A stretch of 64,000 nt of DNA from Lingula anatina (taxonomy: Eukaryota > Brachiopoda > Lingulata > Lingulida > Lingulidae), in the NCBI RefSeq assembly GCF_001039355.2, contig NW_019775536.1, positions 195,365-259,364 on the forward strand. The letters run 5' to 3'. The position numbers and the translations under genes are program-made. Below, in pieces: positions 13,572 to 24,000 of the stretch (the first letter of the stretch is position 1; every line of letters begins with the position of its first letter). The notes below the pieces were generated by a model that had not been told where the DNA came from, searched no databases, and saw only the letters and a list, made by a program, of their open reading frames with translations.

Positions 13572-15792
13572 TCATGTATCCTTTAAGAATCAGGTAAAGT
13601 TGTTTTTATATATTTTTATTTTCCTTTGACACTTTTCTTTTTATCCAGAAGATTCAGATGTTGTGCTTGTGTGTATTAATAATATAGAACCTTTATATGA
13701 AACATGACAACAATATTTGTCAATATTTCCAGTTATTAAAGAGACGACAGGAGGAAATGGAGGCCAGGAATCCAGATTTACAAATGGCTGCCGCCTACGC
13801 TGCTGCCATGCAGAGGAAGCCATGCAGATATGGCGCTGCCTGCACTCGCAAGGATTGCCACTTCTGGCACAATGATCCAGAGAAAGATAAGATGTGAGCA
13901 TGGAGAATTGCAATTTATTTCTGAACTTCCAGTCATAGTCTCACAAAAGTGCCTTACTGAATCAGGTTGTCTTCAAGCTTCTTCCCCTGCTCTAAATTCC
14001 ATAACATGAAGTCACGGAGGCATTATGCTGACATTCCACTCACCAAGCGTTTACTTCCATTCTTGTCTATTGTGTCTGGCAGATGCAAATGTATTGTATC
14101 AAATGTGCTTACTATAGCTAACTATTTGAAAATGCATTAAGTAATGATGGAAATAGTGGAATGATATTTTTGTCCATATTTCCACAACTTCAAGTAAAAA
14201 TAAGTGAATATTTTATCACCCTTTCCACAACTTCCAGAGAAATAAAGAAGTCTGAAGATGAACCTGGCTGGATTCCATTTCTGTTGAAAATGAGGCTGAC
14301 ACCAGAGGGCAGTGTGGAGGTGGAGGAACAAGAAGTGACAGAAGAGGTGAACAAACTGAAACTGAATGAAAACTTCTAAAAATTGTTCTATGTTTGTTTC
14401 GTCAATTAAGAGCATTTTAGGCCATTTGAAAAGGTTCTGTTCCCATAATCTTAAGTCCATATAGACAACTTATGAATTTTACTGGATTGTAAAAAAAAAA
14501 ATTAACATTTATTAATATGCACACCAAGTTTGGTAACATGGCCTTTACAAGTTTTTGACTTTTTCCACAAATCGTGCTAGAGCTAGACTTCATGTGTTAT
14601 GACCTTTGATTCCAGAGGTTTATCCCAGAGCCAGGTTACACGTATTACGATCTGCTGGCCACTGTGGCGCACGTGAAGGATGCCAAGACAGGAGGTAACC
14701 TGGTCAGCCATGTCAAGGTTGGGGAGACGTACCACCAGAGGAAAGAGGGCGTCACTTGTACACAGTGGTATCTCTTCAATGACTTCTCCATCACTCCCAT
14801 AGAAGAGGTCAGTAACTTGTTGAAACAATTATTATTATTTATTGTATCATTCTTAATTACACTTCAACACAATGAATTTTATTAAAGTAATTGTTACGGT
14901 GTTTCATGTCTGACAGAGGGACTTTCAGTCATATTTTGTAAAGATGATCAATTTTAGTGGATGCTTTATACTGTACATTTTCCATAGCTACTTTTATAAA
15001 GTGACTTAGTTTTAATCATCGTCAAAGAAAAAGAAAAACACTGCTGTTTGTCAATGTAGCACATATTGTTAAAATTATATATATATAAATATTGGTTATA
15101 TTACAGAAATATCATATATTTGTATTTGTGTGATGCCTACAAGATGTGTGTTTATTCCAGCAAGAGGCAGTCCAGTTCAACCTGGAGTGGAAGTTTCCAT
15201 GTCTGATCTACTTTATAAGAAAAGATCTTAACCAACATTATGACATACAGAGTAAGTAACACACTGCCATTTTAAAAGCACACTATGTGGATTAGATCCC
15301 AAACAAAAATTTAATTTTCCTGAAAATTTTGTCACTTCTCCTGTGATCAACACAGAATACCATATCCAAAACTGTTGACAAAGTTAGAGTCCACACACAG
15401 CTTCAGCAAAGATTTACCAGTATAGCTGGAAATTTTCTCAACAGGTGTAAATTGTTTTTTTTCTGCCTGTCATGTGTTATCCACAGCTGGTCATAGGAGT
15501 TGTCAAAACACATGAAAATTTAAAACCACCATGCCATTGAACCTCCTCAGCAGATAACATCACCTCGTATTCAGTTTTAACTTACTATTCACCATGCTGT
15601 ATACTATGCTTCTAGTCAAGAACCCTGTCAGCTCAGATGTGCTGTTTGCTGATGCCTCATTAGTCAACCCCAAGAGAAGGAAGATCACCTACTCCCCTCT
15701 CAGCCTGGATGAGCTGCCACAGAAAGGAGACCTGGTGGGTCTGGACGCTGAGTTTGTCTCCCTCAATCAGGTAGGTTCTCTCTATCTCTCTC

Positions 15793-15829
<37 letters not shown>

Positions 15830-15840
15830 AACATACTCTC

Positions 15841-15886
<46 letters not shown>

Positions 15887-17909
15887 GAGTTAGGTTGTCC
15901 CCTTCTCCTGGTGGATCTTGTTTAGTTCAGTTGCCCCAGTCAACATCTTGTTTATTTTGGTGGCATTCATGAATACAATGTGTTCATTAAAGCTATGCAA
16001 AATATGGAGAGTTAAAGTAAATAAAATCAGTTTAGAGTCACAAGCTGTCGGCTACACTTCAACTGTGGAGTATCGTGGTACACTTATGATTTGTCTAGAC
16101 GATGTGTGGTGGAGATCAAAAGTGAACTTTTATTCCTCAGATATTCCAAGAATCTGCCAGTGTCTTGATCTATGGCAGAAATTGTCTTAATCTGTTTTAT
16201 CATGCAGGAAGAAGCAGAGTTGAGAAGTGATGGGACACGTTCTACTATCAAACCCTCCCAAATGTCTGCAGCTAGGATTACCTGTATAAGAGGGTAAGAC
16301 AGACTTCACTTAATAAGTATTTGATTACCTGTAGAAGAGGGTAGGACAGACTTCACTTAATAAGTATTTGATTTCCTGTAGAAGAGGATAAGACAGACTT
16401 CACTTAATAAGTATTTGATTACCTGTAGAAGAGGGTAAGACAGACTTCACTTAATAAGTATTTGATTACCTGTAGAAGAGGGTAAGACAGACTTCACTTA
16501 ATAAGTATTTGATTACCTGTAGAAGAGGGTAAGACAGACTTCACTTAATAAGTATTTGATTACCTGTAGAAGAGGGTAAGACAGACTTCACTTAATAAGT
16601 ATTTGATTACCTGTAGAAGAGGGTAAGACGGACTTCACTTAATAAGTATTTGATTACCTGTATAAGACGGTAAGACTGACTTCACTTAATAATAAGTATT
16701 TGATTACCTGTATAGGAGGGTAAAGTGAACATCACAGAAGTAAATGCAGTACATGAAACTTTTCTGTCAAACCTGGTACAAAAGTCCTAGTGCTTTTTTT
16801 TCAATAAATTACTTTATTGCTCATTAGATCAGCTACCTGGGTATGTGTAAGGATCATATTCACTGCTTATTTAGTTCAGTATTTATGAAGAGTTGAAGTA
16901 GTTTTTTTCCCAGTTAAAAGAAGATTTGTTGACTGCATTATTTCAGACAAGGAGAGGGTGAGGGGGAACCCTTTATAGATGATTATATTGCTACTCAGGA
17001 ACAAGTAAGTACAATTTTCTATATCTGAATAGGTGTTTGAAAAGGTTGCAGAGCCCTAAAATACAAAGAGAAATATATTAATGTTATAAATTTTGTCATT
17101 GTAAATTTTTAGTATGTAAAATTATTTCAAAGTTTTGTCACCAGTGTGTCACTCAGTTCTTTACTGTTAGTTCAAAGCTGAACCAATTTTATACTGTTGC
17201 TAGGCATGAGATGACCTGGCCCACTTTTCATGTTGCTGATAGCTTGTAAGAGATTGACCCAATTTCTTCCTGTTGCTAGGTAGTAGATTACTTGACCCAG
17301 TTTTCTGGCATCAAACCTGGAGACCTGGATGTGACAGTGTCCTCCAAGCACCTGACCACGCTGAAGTCTGCATACATCAAGCTCAGGTATTTGGTGGACA
17401 CTGGGGTGGTCTTTGTGGGCCACGGCCTGAAGAAGGACTTCAGAGTGATTAATTTGGTGGTAGGTGGTGCCTGGTTCTCTCTGTCTCTCTCTCTCTCGCT
17501 CTGTATCACACACACACATGATTGAATTCTGAAAAAGAATGATATGAAATAGAGCAGCTGACATGGCTAGGTATTTGCTAGGTATATACTGGTGTATATT
17601 ATATGTGTACTGTGTCACTGTCGTAATAATAGTAATAATTATTAATATTATTATTATGATGATGATAAATAAATTTTAAACTGCTCCATGCTCATCTTAT
17701 ATAAAGGTCAAGACTCCATATTCTTAAGCATAGATTTAAAATTACAAATTCTAAAATGCTAAGATACACTCGTACTAGTAAGACATAAAATAATGAAATG
17801 ATATCCACCTTCCAGGTACCTAAAGACCAGATAGTGGACACTGTCCATTTGTTCCACCTGCCACGCCAGAGAATGATCTCCCTGAAGTTTCTGGCCTGGT
17901 ATTTCTTAG
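2905..17909 (+). CDS. PAN2: PAN2, PAN2-PAN3 deadenylation complex catalytic subunit (26 coding exons seen, 3' end missing)
   Basis: Poly(A)-specific 3' exoribonuclease that shortens cytoplasmic mRNA tails together with PAN3. Exons: 2898-3144 (ATG 2905), 3485-3654, 4235-4355, 4897-4974, 5264-5382, 5720-5870, 6289-6430, 6651-6727, 7444-7574, 7843-8018, 10538-10698, 10996-11124, 11524-11673, 11937-12172, 12527-12663, 12893-12999, 13271-13369, 13733-13893, 14238-14346, 14616-14807, 15161-15251, 15616-15770, 16208-16293, 16947-17004, 17280-17459, 17816-17909. All phases agree and give 1,183 codons plus one base. Domain order: N-terminal WD40, linker (APNPG), pseudo-UCH domain ([20 protein letters not shown]), then DEDD exonuclease with LVGLDAEFV (DxE) and [14 protein letters not shown]. 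It stops at [12 protein letters not shown], so the last exon with the final exonuclease His/Asp is absent, lost at the gap at 18206. Oddities are a Glu-rich exon 14, a CCCH finger in exon 18, a GC donor after exon 11, and a second copy of exons 7-10 at 8464-10159. Confidence 0.95.
3222..3350. mobile_element. Decayed fragment of the CAGGCC...GGCCTG MITE family
   Basis: GCCTGTAGCCAGAAATTT and the following CTGAAAAAGT match the left end of the better copy at 19014-19180, and AGAGTAGACCTTTT at 3335-3348 matches its middle. No right end is visible. It lies in PAN2 intron 1. Confidence 0.55.
3974..4262 (+). repeat. Tandem repeat of the PAN2 intron 2 / exon 3 junction (four copies)
   Basis: Units begin GTAGATTGTGT at 3974, 4051, 4128 and 4191 (77-bp period; the third unit has lost 14 bp). 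Each carries the polypyrimidine/acceptor stretch (TTCTGTATTCCAG or similar) plus the first bases of exon 3 (AGATGA.AGGTTACAGGAC). Only the last unit continues into the true exon at 4235. Confidence 0.9.
4760..4925 (+). repeat. Duplicated PAN2 intron 3 / exon 4 junction
   Basis: The stretch TTGTGTATT through AGGTTGATGTAGAGGAGGC (decoy exon start at 4820) is repeated with the true exon start at 4897. The spacing is 77 bp between acceptors and about 90 bp between the left edges. Confidence 0.8.
5161..5272 (+). repeat. Duplicated PAN2 intron 4 / exon 5 junction
   Basis: The unit AGTTAATAT...GAAGTCT...CCCCACAG|GTGACCC occurs twice, 55 bp apart. The decoy acceptor precedes 5209 and the true exon 5 starts at 5264. 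Confidence 0.85.
5398..5600. repeat. Degenerate minisatellite in PAN2 intron 5
   Basis: Imperfect units of about 18 bases of the type GTGTTAGATGTGAATGT begin just after the exon 5 donor. A related motif (GAATGTGGTAGGTGAGATTGTG) follows exon 3 at 4460-4515. Confidence 0.75.
6199..6255. repeat. (CT)n microsatellite in PAN2 intron 6
   Basis: An uninterrupted CT run that forms the distal polypyrimidine region before exon 7. The second haplotype-like copy at 8405-8431 has a shorter run, and further CT blocks follow exon 7 in both copies (6463-6491, 8634-8734). Confidence 0.95.
6735..7020. repeat. Minisatellite of about 20 bp in PAN2 intron 8
   Basis: Some fourteen imperfect copies of TATCTCAACTAACACAATGC begin right after the exon 8 donor. 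The duplicated block has its own shorter version at 8970-9135. The same motif in reverse complement starts intron 12 at 11126. Confidence 0.9.
8085..8085. other. Assembly gap character (n)
   Basis: A single n between the two copies of the PAN2 exon 7-10 block. The sequence on its right restarts in intron 6. Confidence 0.9.
8970..9135. repeat. Minisatellite of about 20 bp, second copy
   Basis: Units TATCTCAACTAACACAATGG follow the second copy of exon 8. The unit number and consensus differ from 6735-7020, as expected of another allele. Confidence 0.85.
10900..11028 (+). repeat. Duplicated PAN2 intron 11 / exon 12 junction
   Basis: TTATATTGTAG|GTGCTGTACTTTATAG occurs with decoy exon start 10917 and true exon start 10996 (79 bp apart). 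The decoy copy runs into a stop after about 16 codons. Confidence 0.85.
11125..11190. repeat. Inverted version of the 20-bp minisatellite in PAN2 intron 12
   Basis: About three copies of GTTGAGATACAGCATTGTGTT start at the exon 12 donor itself. They are the reverse complement of the intron 8 unit. Confidence 0.8.
13533..13568. repeat. (CA)n microsatellite in PAN2 intron 17
   Basis: An uninterrupted CA dinucleotide run. Confidence 0.95.
15777..15886. repeat. Compound CT/CA/AT microsatellite in PAN2 intron 22
   Basis: CT, then CA, then CT, then AT runs directly after the exon 22 donor. Confidence 0.9.
16276..16722 (+). repeat. 47-bp minisatellite containing the PAN2 exon 23 donor (about ten copies)
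   Basis: Units start GATTACCTGTA at 16276, 16323, 16370, 16417, 16464, 16511, 16558, 16605, 16652 and 16702. The first unit holds the last 18 bases of exon 23 and the true donor (AGAGG|GTAAGA at 16293/16294). Most later units retain the same exon-like sequence and donor, and the sequence between donors is CAGACTTCACTTAATAAG. Confidence 0.95.
17190..17312 (+). repeat. Triplicated PAN2 intron 24 / exon 25 junction
   Basis: Three imperfect units of about 39 bp carry GTTGCT(AGG/GATAG) followed by exon-like sequence resembling GTAGTAGATTACTTGACCCA. The decoy starts are near 17204 and 17243 and the true exon starts at 17280. Confidence 0.7.
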
Positions 17910-18205
17910 GTAAGTGCTGTAGTACAAATCTGTGACAACATTAATAATATAGAAGTACCTGACTGACCATGCAAATCCTGAAATTTAAGTGGAAAGTCTG
18001 AAGTTTTCCTCAGCTTCATTTGATAAAGCAAGAAGTGTTAGCAGTGAACTGTGGTAGTGAAATATTTGATGAACTATTTCATATCATTATGTAAGATGAA
18101 ATTTTTTATACTGTAAGAGAGTTGCGGGAGAGTTGCATGTATGGTCTTTATTTAAATCATGCATTCAAGCCCATTTGTTTTCAAATTACAGTGTTTTCTC
18201 CCCAG

Positions 18206-18206
18206 N
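18206..18206. other. Assembly gap character (n) between truncated PAN2 and PIK3C3
   Basis: PAN2 (+) lacks its last exon to the left and PIK3C3 (-) lacks everything after its third coding exon to the right, so the gap must hide kilobases or a misjoin. Confidence 0.85.
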
Positions 18207-18662
18207 TTTAATCCTACACCTTAGCCAGTCTGCTCATTTCATCTTTTGACCCATCTATCTTGCCTGGAGTGGTGGAACCAACATGGCCATCTGCTTCCAA
18301 GTCTGGCCATACTTTTAAGTCATGCATTCCCTGACGGAAAGTTCTGTAAATGCCAAAAAAAACAAGCCTTACACTTTTACATTAAGTATTTTTGTAATCA
18401 TACCAGCTATAATTTATCAAATTTTGTGGGTTGCAGTGATTTCAATGTACTGATATAATGACTTTTAAATGTGAAACAGACTAAAATATGCAAGCAATCA
18501 CATAATATTTCATTTCTTCCTTTTTCAACTGACTTATATGGGTTTTACAAAATAACACCCATTTTAAAAAATGGACTGTTAAAAATTGTTGACTCTTAGA
18601 AAAAAAATTGCCCAGATAAAGCTACAAATCTAAAATGCAAAGAAACCTTGTTTTTAAATTAC

Positions 18663-20820
18663 CCATGTTTTCCAAACAATGGCATTGTGGTTCCCCCTAC
18701 TGGAATGGCATTCCTGGGACCATAGATATCCCATATTGTAAAACAGGCCAAGGCATTCCGAGGAAGATCACTGTACTTCACAGGCAGTGTTAACCATTCA
18801 TTCCAACTGAAAATGGATGGAAAATGAAAATAATAAAGTTCTTGTTATTGTGTTTCCTTGTACAATTTAACATACATTTTAGTTTACATCAGATGAAATG
18901 TTTTTGGTAACTACCTAACAGTAAAATGCTAATATAAAAACACACACATAAGTTTATTCAATGCCAATCTCACATGAGAAGTTTATAATGAACAAAGTGG
19001 TAAGCAATAAATGCAGGCCTGTAGCCAGCAATTTCAAAAAGGGGGTTCTTTTACTGAAAAAGTGGACCTTTTCCCATAAAAACTTAATGTACCTAGATCA
19101 AATTTTACTTAGAGTGGACCTTTTCCCAACAAAAGGCGTGGTTCTTTCGAACTCCCCAAACCCCCCTGGCTACGGGCCTGAAATGAACATTTAATATATA
19201 TCTATGCAACGGAATTATTGATAATACCAGACTGAGGTTGAGTGTTCTTTGTCCTGGTTTGTCTACCACAGTTAATTATCCGACCAGTATATAATACGCA
19301 TGTGACTGAGTCATATGCAGAAGTTGGCATAATGATCACATCAGGTCATATGAATAAACTATAATTATGCTTTCTATACAGGCATAGCAGTGACATTTCC
19401 TAATACACTAACTATAAAACAGAATATGAAACAATAAAAAATCTAAACATTTTTCTATTAAATACCTACTCAATCATCAACAAGTAAATCCCCTCACACT
19501 AAAACAAAATTACCCATAACAGCTGTATGTAAAATCTTCTCTGACTGAAAAGGATGATACAACCTAGATGATAAGTAAAGATAAAAATTTAAACAATTTA
19601 GTCAATCTATCACCAATTTGTCCAACACGTGTTTTTATTTCCTATTTACTCATGTCAGCATGGTTGACCCCAGCTTTTGTAGTGGCACTTACTTCCATCT
19701 GGTACTGAATGCCTTGTATGCTGTCCTCACTGGCAGAGTGAGAGGTTTGCCATCTGCATACACCTGGCAGGTGACATACAGGTCAGAGCAGCTGTCCTTA
19801 CAGGCTCCAGAGAACCTCAACAATGGATCATTTACCAACTGCTTATATCCAGGCCTGTCACGCTTCCCTTCAAGAGTACCACTGAAAAACATACAACAGT
19901 TTAAGATGCACAGGGTCATACTTTTTGCCTTAAAAATTTGTACTTAAGAGATTTTCCTGGAATAAACAGTAATCTACTTCATCTTAGTAACCTTCAATTC
20001 TCCTTTCTTGAAACTCACCAAATACCAATCTGGGAAAATTAAAAAGTCTTTATCTATGCTTATAAGTAATGGTTATTCAAATTCCGCCATAACTTTGGCT
20101 TAGTTCTAGCACTGGTTTTGTGCAATGCAATACTGTATCTAGATTGTTGACAGATAGTTCAGTTTGTCAGGATTAAAGAGGTAAATTTAATCTAATTTAA
20201 TTTTTATTTATTAATTATTTTTTATTTTAGATGACATAAAATACACTTAAAAACAGGAGAGCTTTAAAACAATTTTCTTTTATTTTATGCAATCATCATA
20301 TACTCATTTTACGAAATAATTGCTTGTTGCATTTCATTGAAGACTGCTGTCAATGCATCAAAAACTCACATGAATGACTGCCTGTGTTTTATATAGCATT
20401 TAATCCTTGATGTGTTTAACGAAATTGTATCATGTTTAACTAATCCAATTAAAATGGTGCAAATTAAAATCTTCACAAAAGCGTAGAGGAACTATCGTAA
20501 ATCTGAACTGTACGTTTACAGTATTTCAGTGTATGAGATCATAATGAATGACAGAACTCCGTTTAAATGGTGTGTCACTGACTGTACAATGCACACTGCA
20601 GCAGTGGTGTAGTGACTGTGTCTTCGGAAGAGCCCTCGCTGAGAAGATAATTTGGTGAAGCAAAAATGGGCTATTTGCAGAGTTATCGTTCTTAGTGACT
20701 ATGAACTAATAACTTAACGGCAAACTCAGCATTTTAAGTCTATACTTACATTTTAAGCTGTACATTCACATCTAAATCACAGCTATATACGTAACAAAAT
20801 CTTTCAGGAAGATCACCCAT
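18663..20820 (-). CDS. PIK3C3: PIK3C3 / VPS34 class III PI3-kinase, N-terminal exons only
   Basis: Makes PI3P on endosomes and autophagic membranes in complex with VPS15 and Beclin-1. Coding exons on the minus strand: 20750-20820 (ATG at 20820, [20 protein letters not shown]), 19693-19881 ([15 protein letters not shown] through [20 protein letters not shown] and AYKAFSTRW), and 18663-18806 ([20 protein letters not shown], then [15 protein letters not shown]). The phases join correctly. These residues form the start of the C2 domain typical of VPS34. The helical and kinase domains are absent because the contig breaks at 18206, so this is an assembly truncation and not evidence of gene loss. 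The gene is head-to-head with the FBXO22-like gene, with about 254 bp between the two ATGs. Confidence 0.93.
19014..19180. mobile_element. Non-autonomous DNA element (167 bp) with CAGGCC ends and 5-bp target duplication
   Basis: Begins CAGGCCTGTAGCCAG and ends CTGGCTACGGGCCTG, imperfect terminal inverted repeats. AAATG flanks both sides, a 5-bp target-site duplication. The same family occurs at 42834-43001. It lies in PIK3C3 intron 2 and has no coding capacity. Confidence 0.85.
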
Positions 20821-21074
20821 CTTTCTGGCGCCGTTAGATGTCGCTGGTGAATGCGACTCAAGATAGATCACCACCAACTTTTAAACAGGTGCGTGAAAGT
20901 ATTGGATTAGGTCGTCAAAATTGAGTCAGAGTCACAGTTTTGATAATTTAAATTTTCTAGCATCATTTTATATCTAAAACATATGACAAAAAGACACTAA
21001 ATGCCGTTTGCAATAAGCGTATCTTGCCAAAACTTCTGACACAGCCCCGAAGAAGGTTCATAATAAACAACATC
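20821..21074. promoter_or_regulatory. Shared divergent promoter region of PIK3C3 and FBXO22-like gene
   Basis: Only 254 bp separate the two start codons, which point in opposite directions. No TATA box is obvious on either side. Both 5' UTRs and the core promoter must fit here unless upstream non-coding exons exist inside the neighbouring gene. This is inferred from geometry only. Confidence 0.6.
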
Positions 21075-24000
21075 ATGGAAGGAAATCAACGCGTTTCTGG
21101 TGCTCTACAACAGTGCGATTTGACAAGTGTTATGAATGAGTGGACTGAAATAATTGAACACGTGTTACAGTTTCTTCCTGGTGCATCACTTGAAGTTTGT
21201 AAACGGTTAGGAAACGTGTTTTCATCCAAATTCTTTATAATCATGCGTAGTACTAGTAGTAGAGTCGCTTCTTTCTACCCCAGTAATGAGCTAGATACTT
21301 GTAATGTAATGCACAGATAGCCACATATTTGGATATGATGAAACCGTTTTAAGTTTTAATCCAGGTCATTAAGACCAAAAATTAAATAAGTTTTAGTGAC
21401 ACCATGCCCGTCATTTTTTTTCAGACGCCACTTTCAAAAATAGGTCAAAAGTTTCCCCATTTGATTTTCACCTCGTAAATGTCTTAGACCCCATTTCCAG
21501 AGATTAGATCGATCTACTTTAGATCGACCTAACTCCCTGGGAGTTCACACTAAATAGCTGTCAGCCGAGCGGACACGAAAGTTAATTACCCCCTTACAGC
21601 TTGTAATAGGCGGGACGGACATTTAAGCTGGATTATCTGACAGTAATCTAGTGAGACTCCCCGCAGGGATAGATCGATCTAAAAGCTCTGGGAATACAGC
21701 CTTTGAAATTTGAAATTTACCACATAAGATGTGGTATCAAATTTAAATTTTGATATTAGCGTTTTCCCAAGCAGAGTTATTTGTTTGCGAATTAGACAAA
21801 GTGATAAAAATTTGGGGCACATATGCCGGCTTGTGCAATATGCATTAACACAGTGTACTGAGTATCTTTCAAAGTGTATGCAGTAGAGTTTGACAATTAA
21901 TCATTTAATTGGCTAAATTGGGAACAAGAAGGGGGGGCATGTAGCAAAAAAAAAAAATACAAAATACAAAAATATTTGCCAAAATTTCCCCAAAAATCTG
22001 ACATGCTGGTTAAAAACCTGAGTCCTTATTCTTCTATGTGGCTTATATTTCAAGTCTACCCAACAACCAGACTCGGCAGCGAATGATCCTGAATTCACCG
22101 ATAGGTCGTTTTCAAGGTGTGCATCAGTTCACTTTTCATAGTATCATACCCCGGAACAAATTTTGAGATGAGATGCACTACTTTCCAACCCCGCTCAGAA
22201 TCATTGATATCATATGGCATACTAGGCAAGAGTGGTGTCGTGTCTGATACTGCATAGTGAGTACTGACCCACACCTTGAAAAGGGGTAGTGTGGTCCGAT
22301 CTACCAGTGAATTCTGGATCATTCGGTGTTGAGTCTGGCAGTTGGGTAGGTCTGTATTTTGTCTTGCCTGACTTAGCTGAATTAAAAGAATCAGTTAAAA
22401 GGGTTGCACTTAAAATTTTCACTTGACCTTTCCTATATCATCAAAATGGTACCCAAGAGGAAGTAAGAGCATGTCAGGAACCACAGTATAGAAAAAAGTT
22501 TAGATAGTATTTTTAAAACTTTCATACATGATGTAGTATTAATTCAATCAGAGGAAGCCATTGTTTGATAAAATTCACACATAGGAAGTCAAGTTGTACT
22601 GTAAGTACACCTTGTACCATTTGTAGTGTTACATGTATGGGGCAGCATGTATCATGTACTGGGGTTAAGCCATCAAATTGGTCATTTCAATAGCTTTGCC
22701 TTTGCATTTGTTATCAATAGTATCCGCAATACTTCTCCAGCCCATTTGTCCTGCCCAAATATATATACATTGCCCAAATAGTTACATATCAGACATGTAT
22801 GTCTCAGATACCCAGTATTTATTGCCACTGTTATTCTACTAATAATTGCCAAATAATTAAAACTTCAAAATTATTTTTAAAAAATAGGTATACCAAAGTA
22901 ATAATTTCAAGTTCAAAGATATGTTGACTTAGAAATTCTTATTTTGATGAATTTTTGTGGGACTTTGCATTTTACAACTTATGCCAAATCAACAAAACTA
23001 GCTGTTTTATTTGGACACCAAGCAATTGTCTCCTCTACCAGCTACAATGTAATAGGTTTTTGCTTGTGCTGGGGTTTTAAAGAATTGTTATTGCCAATAT
23101 CTGTTGAATTTCTTGTCTTAATTAAAAAATTCTAGAAATGTAGACAGGTGTCAGATTTTTTTTTCATTTCTTCTGTTTTCAGGGTTTGTAGAAACTGGAA
23201 AGAAATAGCAGACAGAATTCTTGAGAACCGTATTCCAAAAGTGCAACCCATTTTATATGGCTGGCACAGAGAAGACAAGAGTGGACCAAGCTCCTTTAAA
23301 GCTGTAAAGCTGGAAGGATGTAGGCAGTTTAAGGATGCTACAGGAGAGAGGATACAGGTTATTATAGAAATTTTAATGAATGATATTCTATGTTGTTATT
23401 GTCTTTTAATCTTTCCATTTTTACTATTGTTTTTATTCATTTTCTTTTTGTTTTTAAATCTAAATGGTGCTATATTGATATGTTTTTCCTTAAAAAATAT
23501 TTTCAGAACGTATGTGGCTAAAATACATTATGTGTATATGGGAGTCTATTGTAAGTGTATTATGCTGCTTGAGTTTATCAAGAGTGAAAATTTTTTGTTT
23601 TTGCAGTGGCTTCCTCTGCCACCTAAGGTGACAATAATGTTTGTCAACAATGAAACCTGGGAAAAAGTTAGTATCCCGATGAGCTGTGAAGCTCCGTCCA
23701 ATGTAAAGCCTACTAAATCAAACAAGAAAATACGATGGAGCAGTTATAAGCTAACCATTGAGGAATACATCAATAAGAGATTACCTTCAAACTGCCCAAT
23801 TCTGGGTGCAGTGGCGGGGGGAGCCATAGGTGAGGAGAAACTGATACTGTGAGAACTCTTACATAGTGGCCATAGTGCAGCTGTGTGGATGCTTGGATTA
23901 CTGGGTGATCCCACCACAGCTCAGACTTGAATATTTGGTTAACTAAACGGAGACTGTTTTTAGAACCAATTTTTATTTTTACGTAGCCAACTAACTGAAT

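Noticed and set aside
13447-13629. Open frame across the (CA)n run
   Set aside because: Intronic microsatellite translated as HTHTHT; not a gene.
19618-19947. Plus-strand ORF over PIK3C3 exon 2
   Set aside because: Antisense shadow; the minus strand gives the conserved C2 sequence.
23358-23606. Hydrophobic extension of FBXO22 exon 2 into a membrane-like stretch
   Set aside because: It is the AT-rich intron read through; donor and acceptor restore the family sequence.
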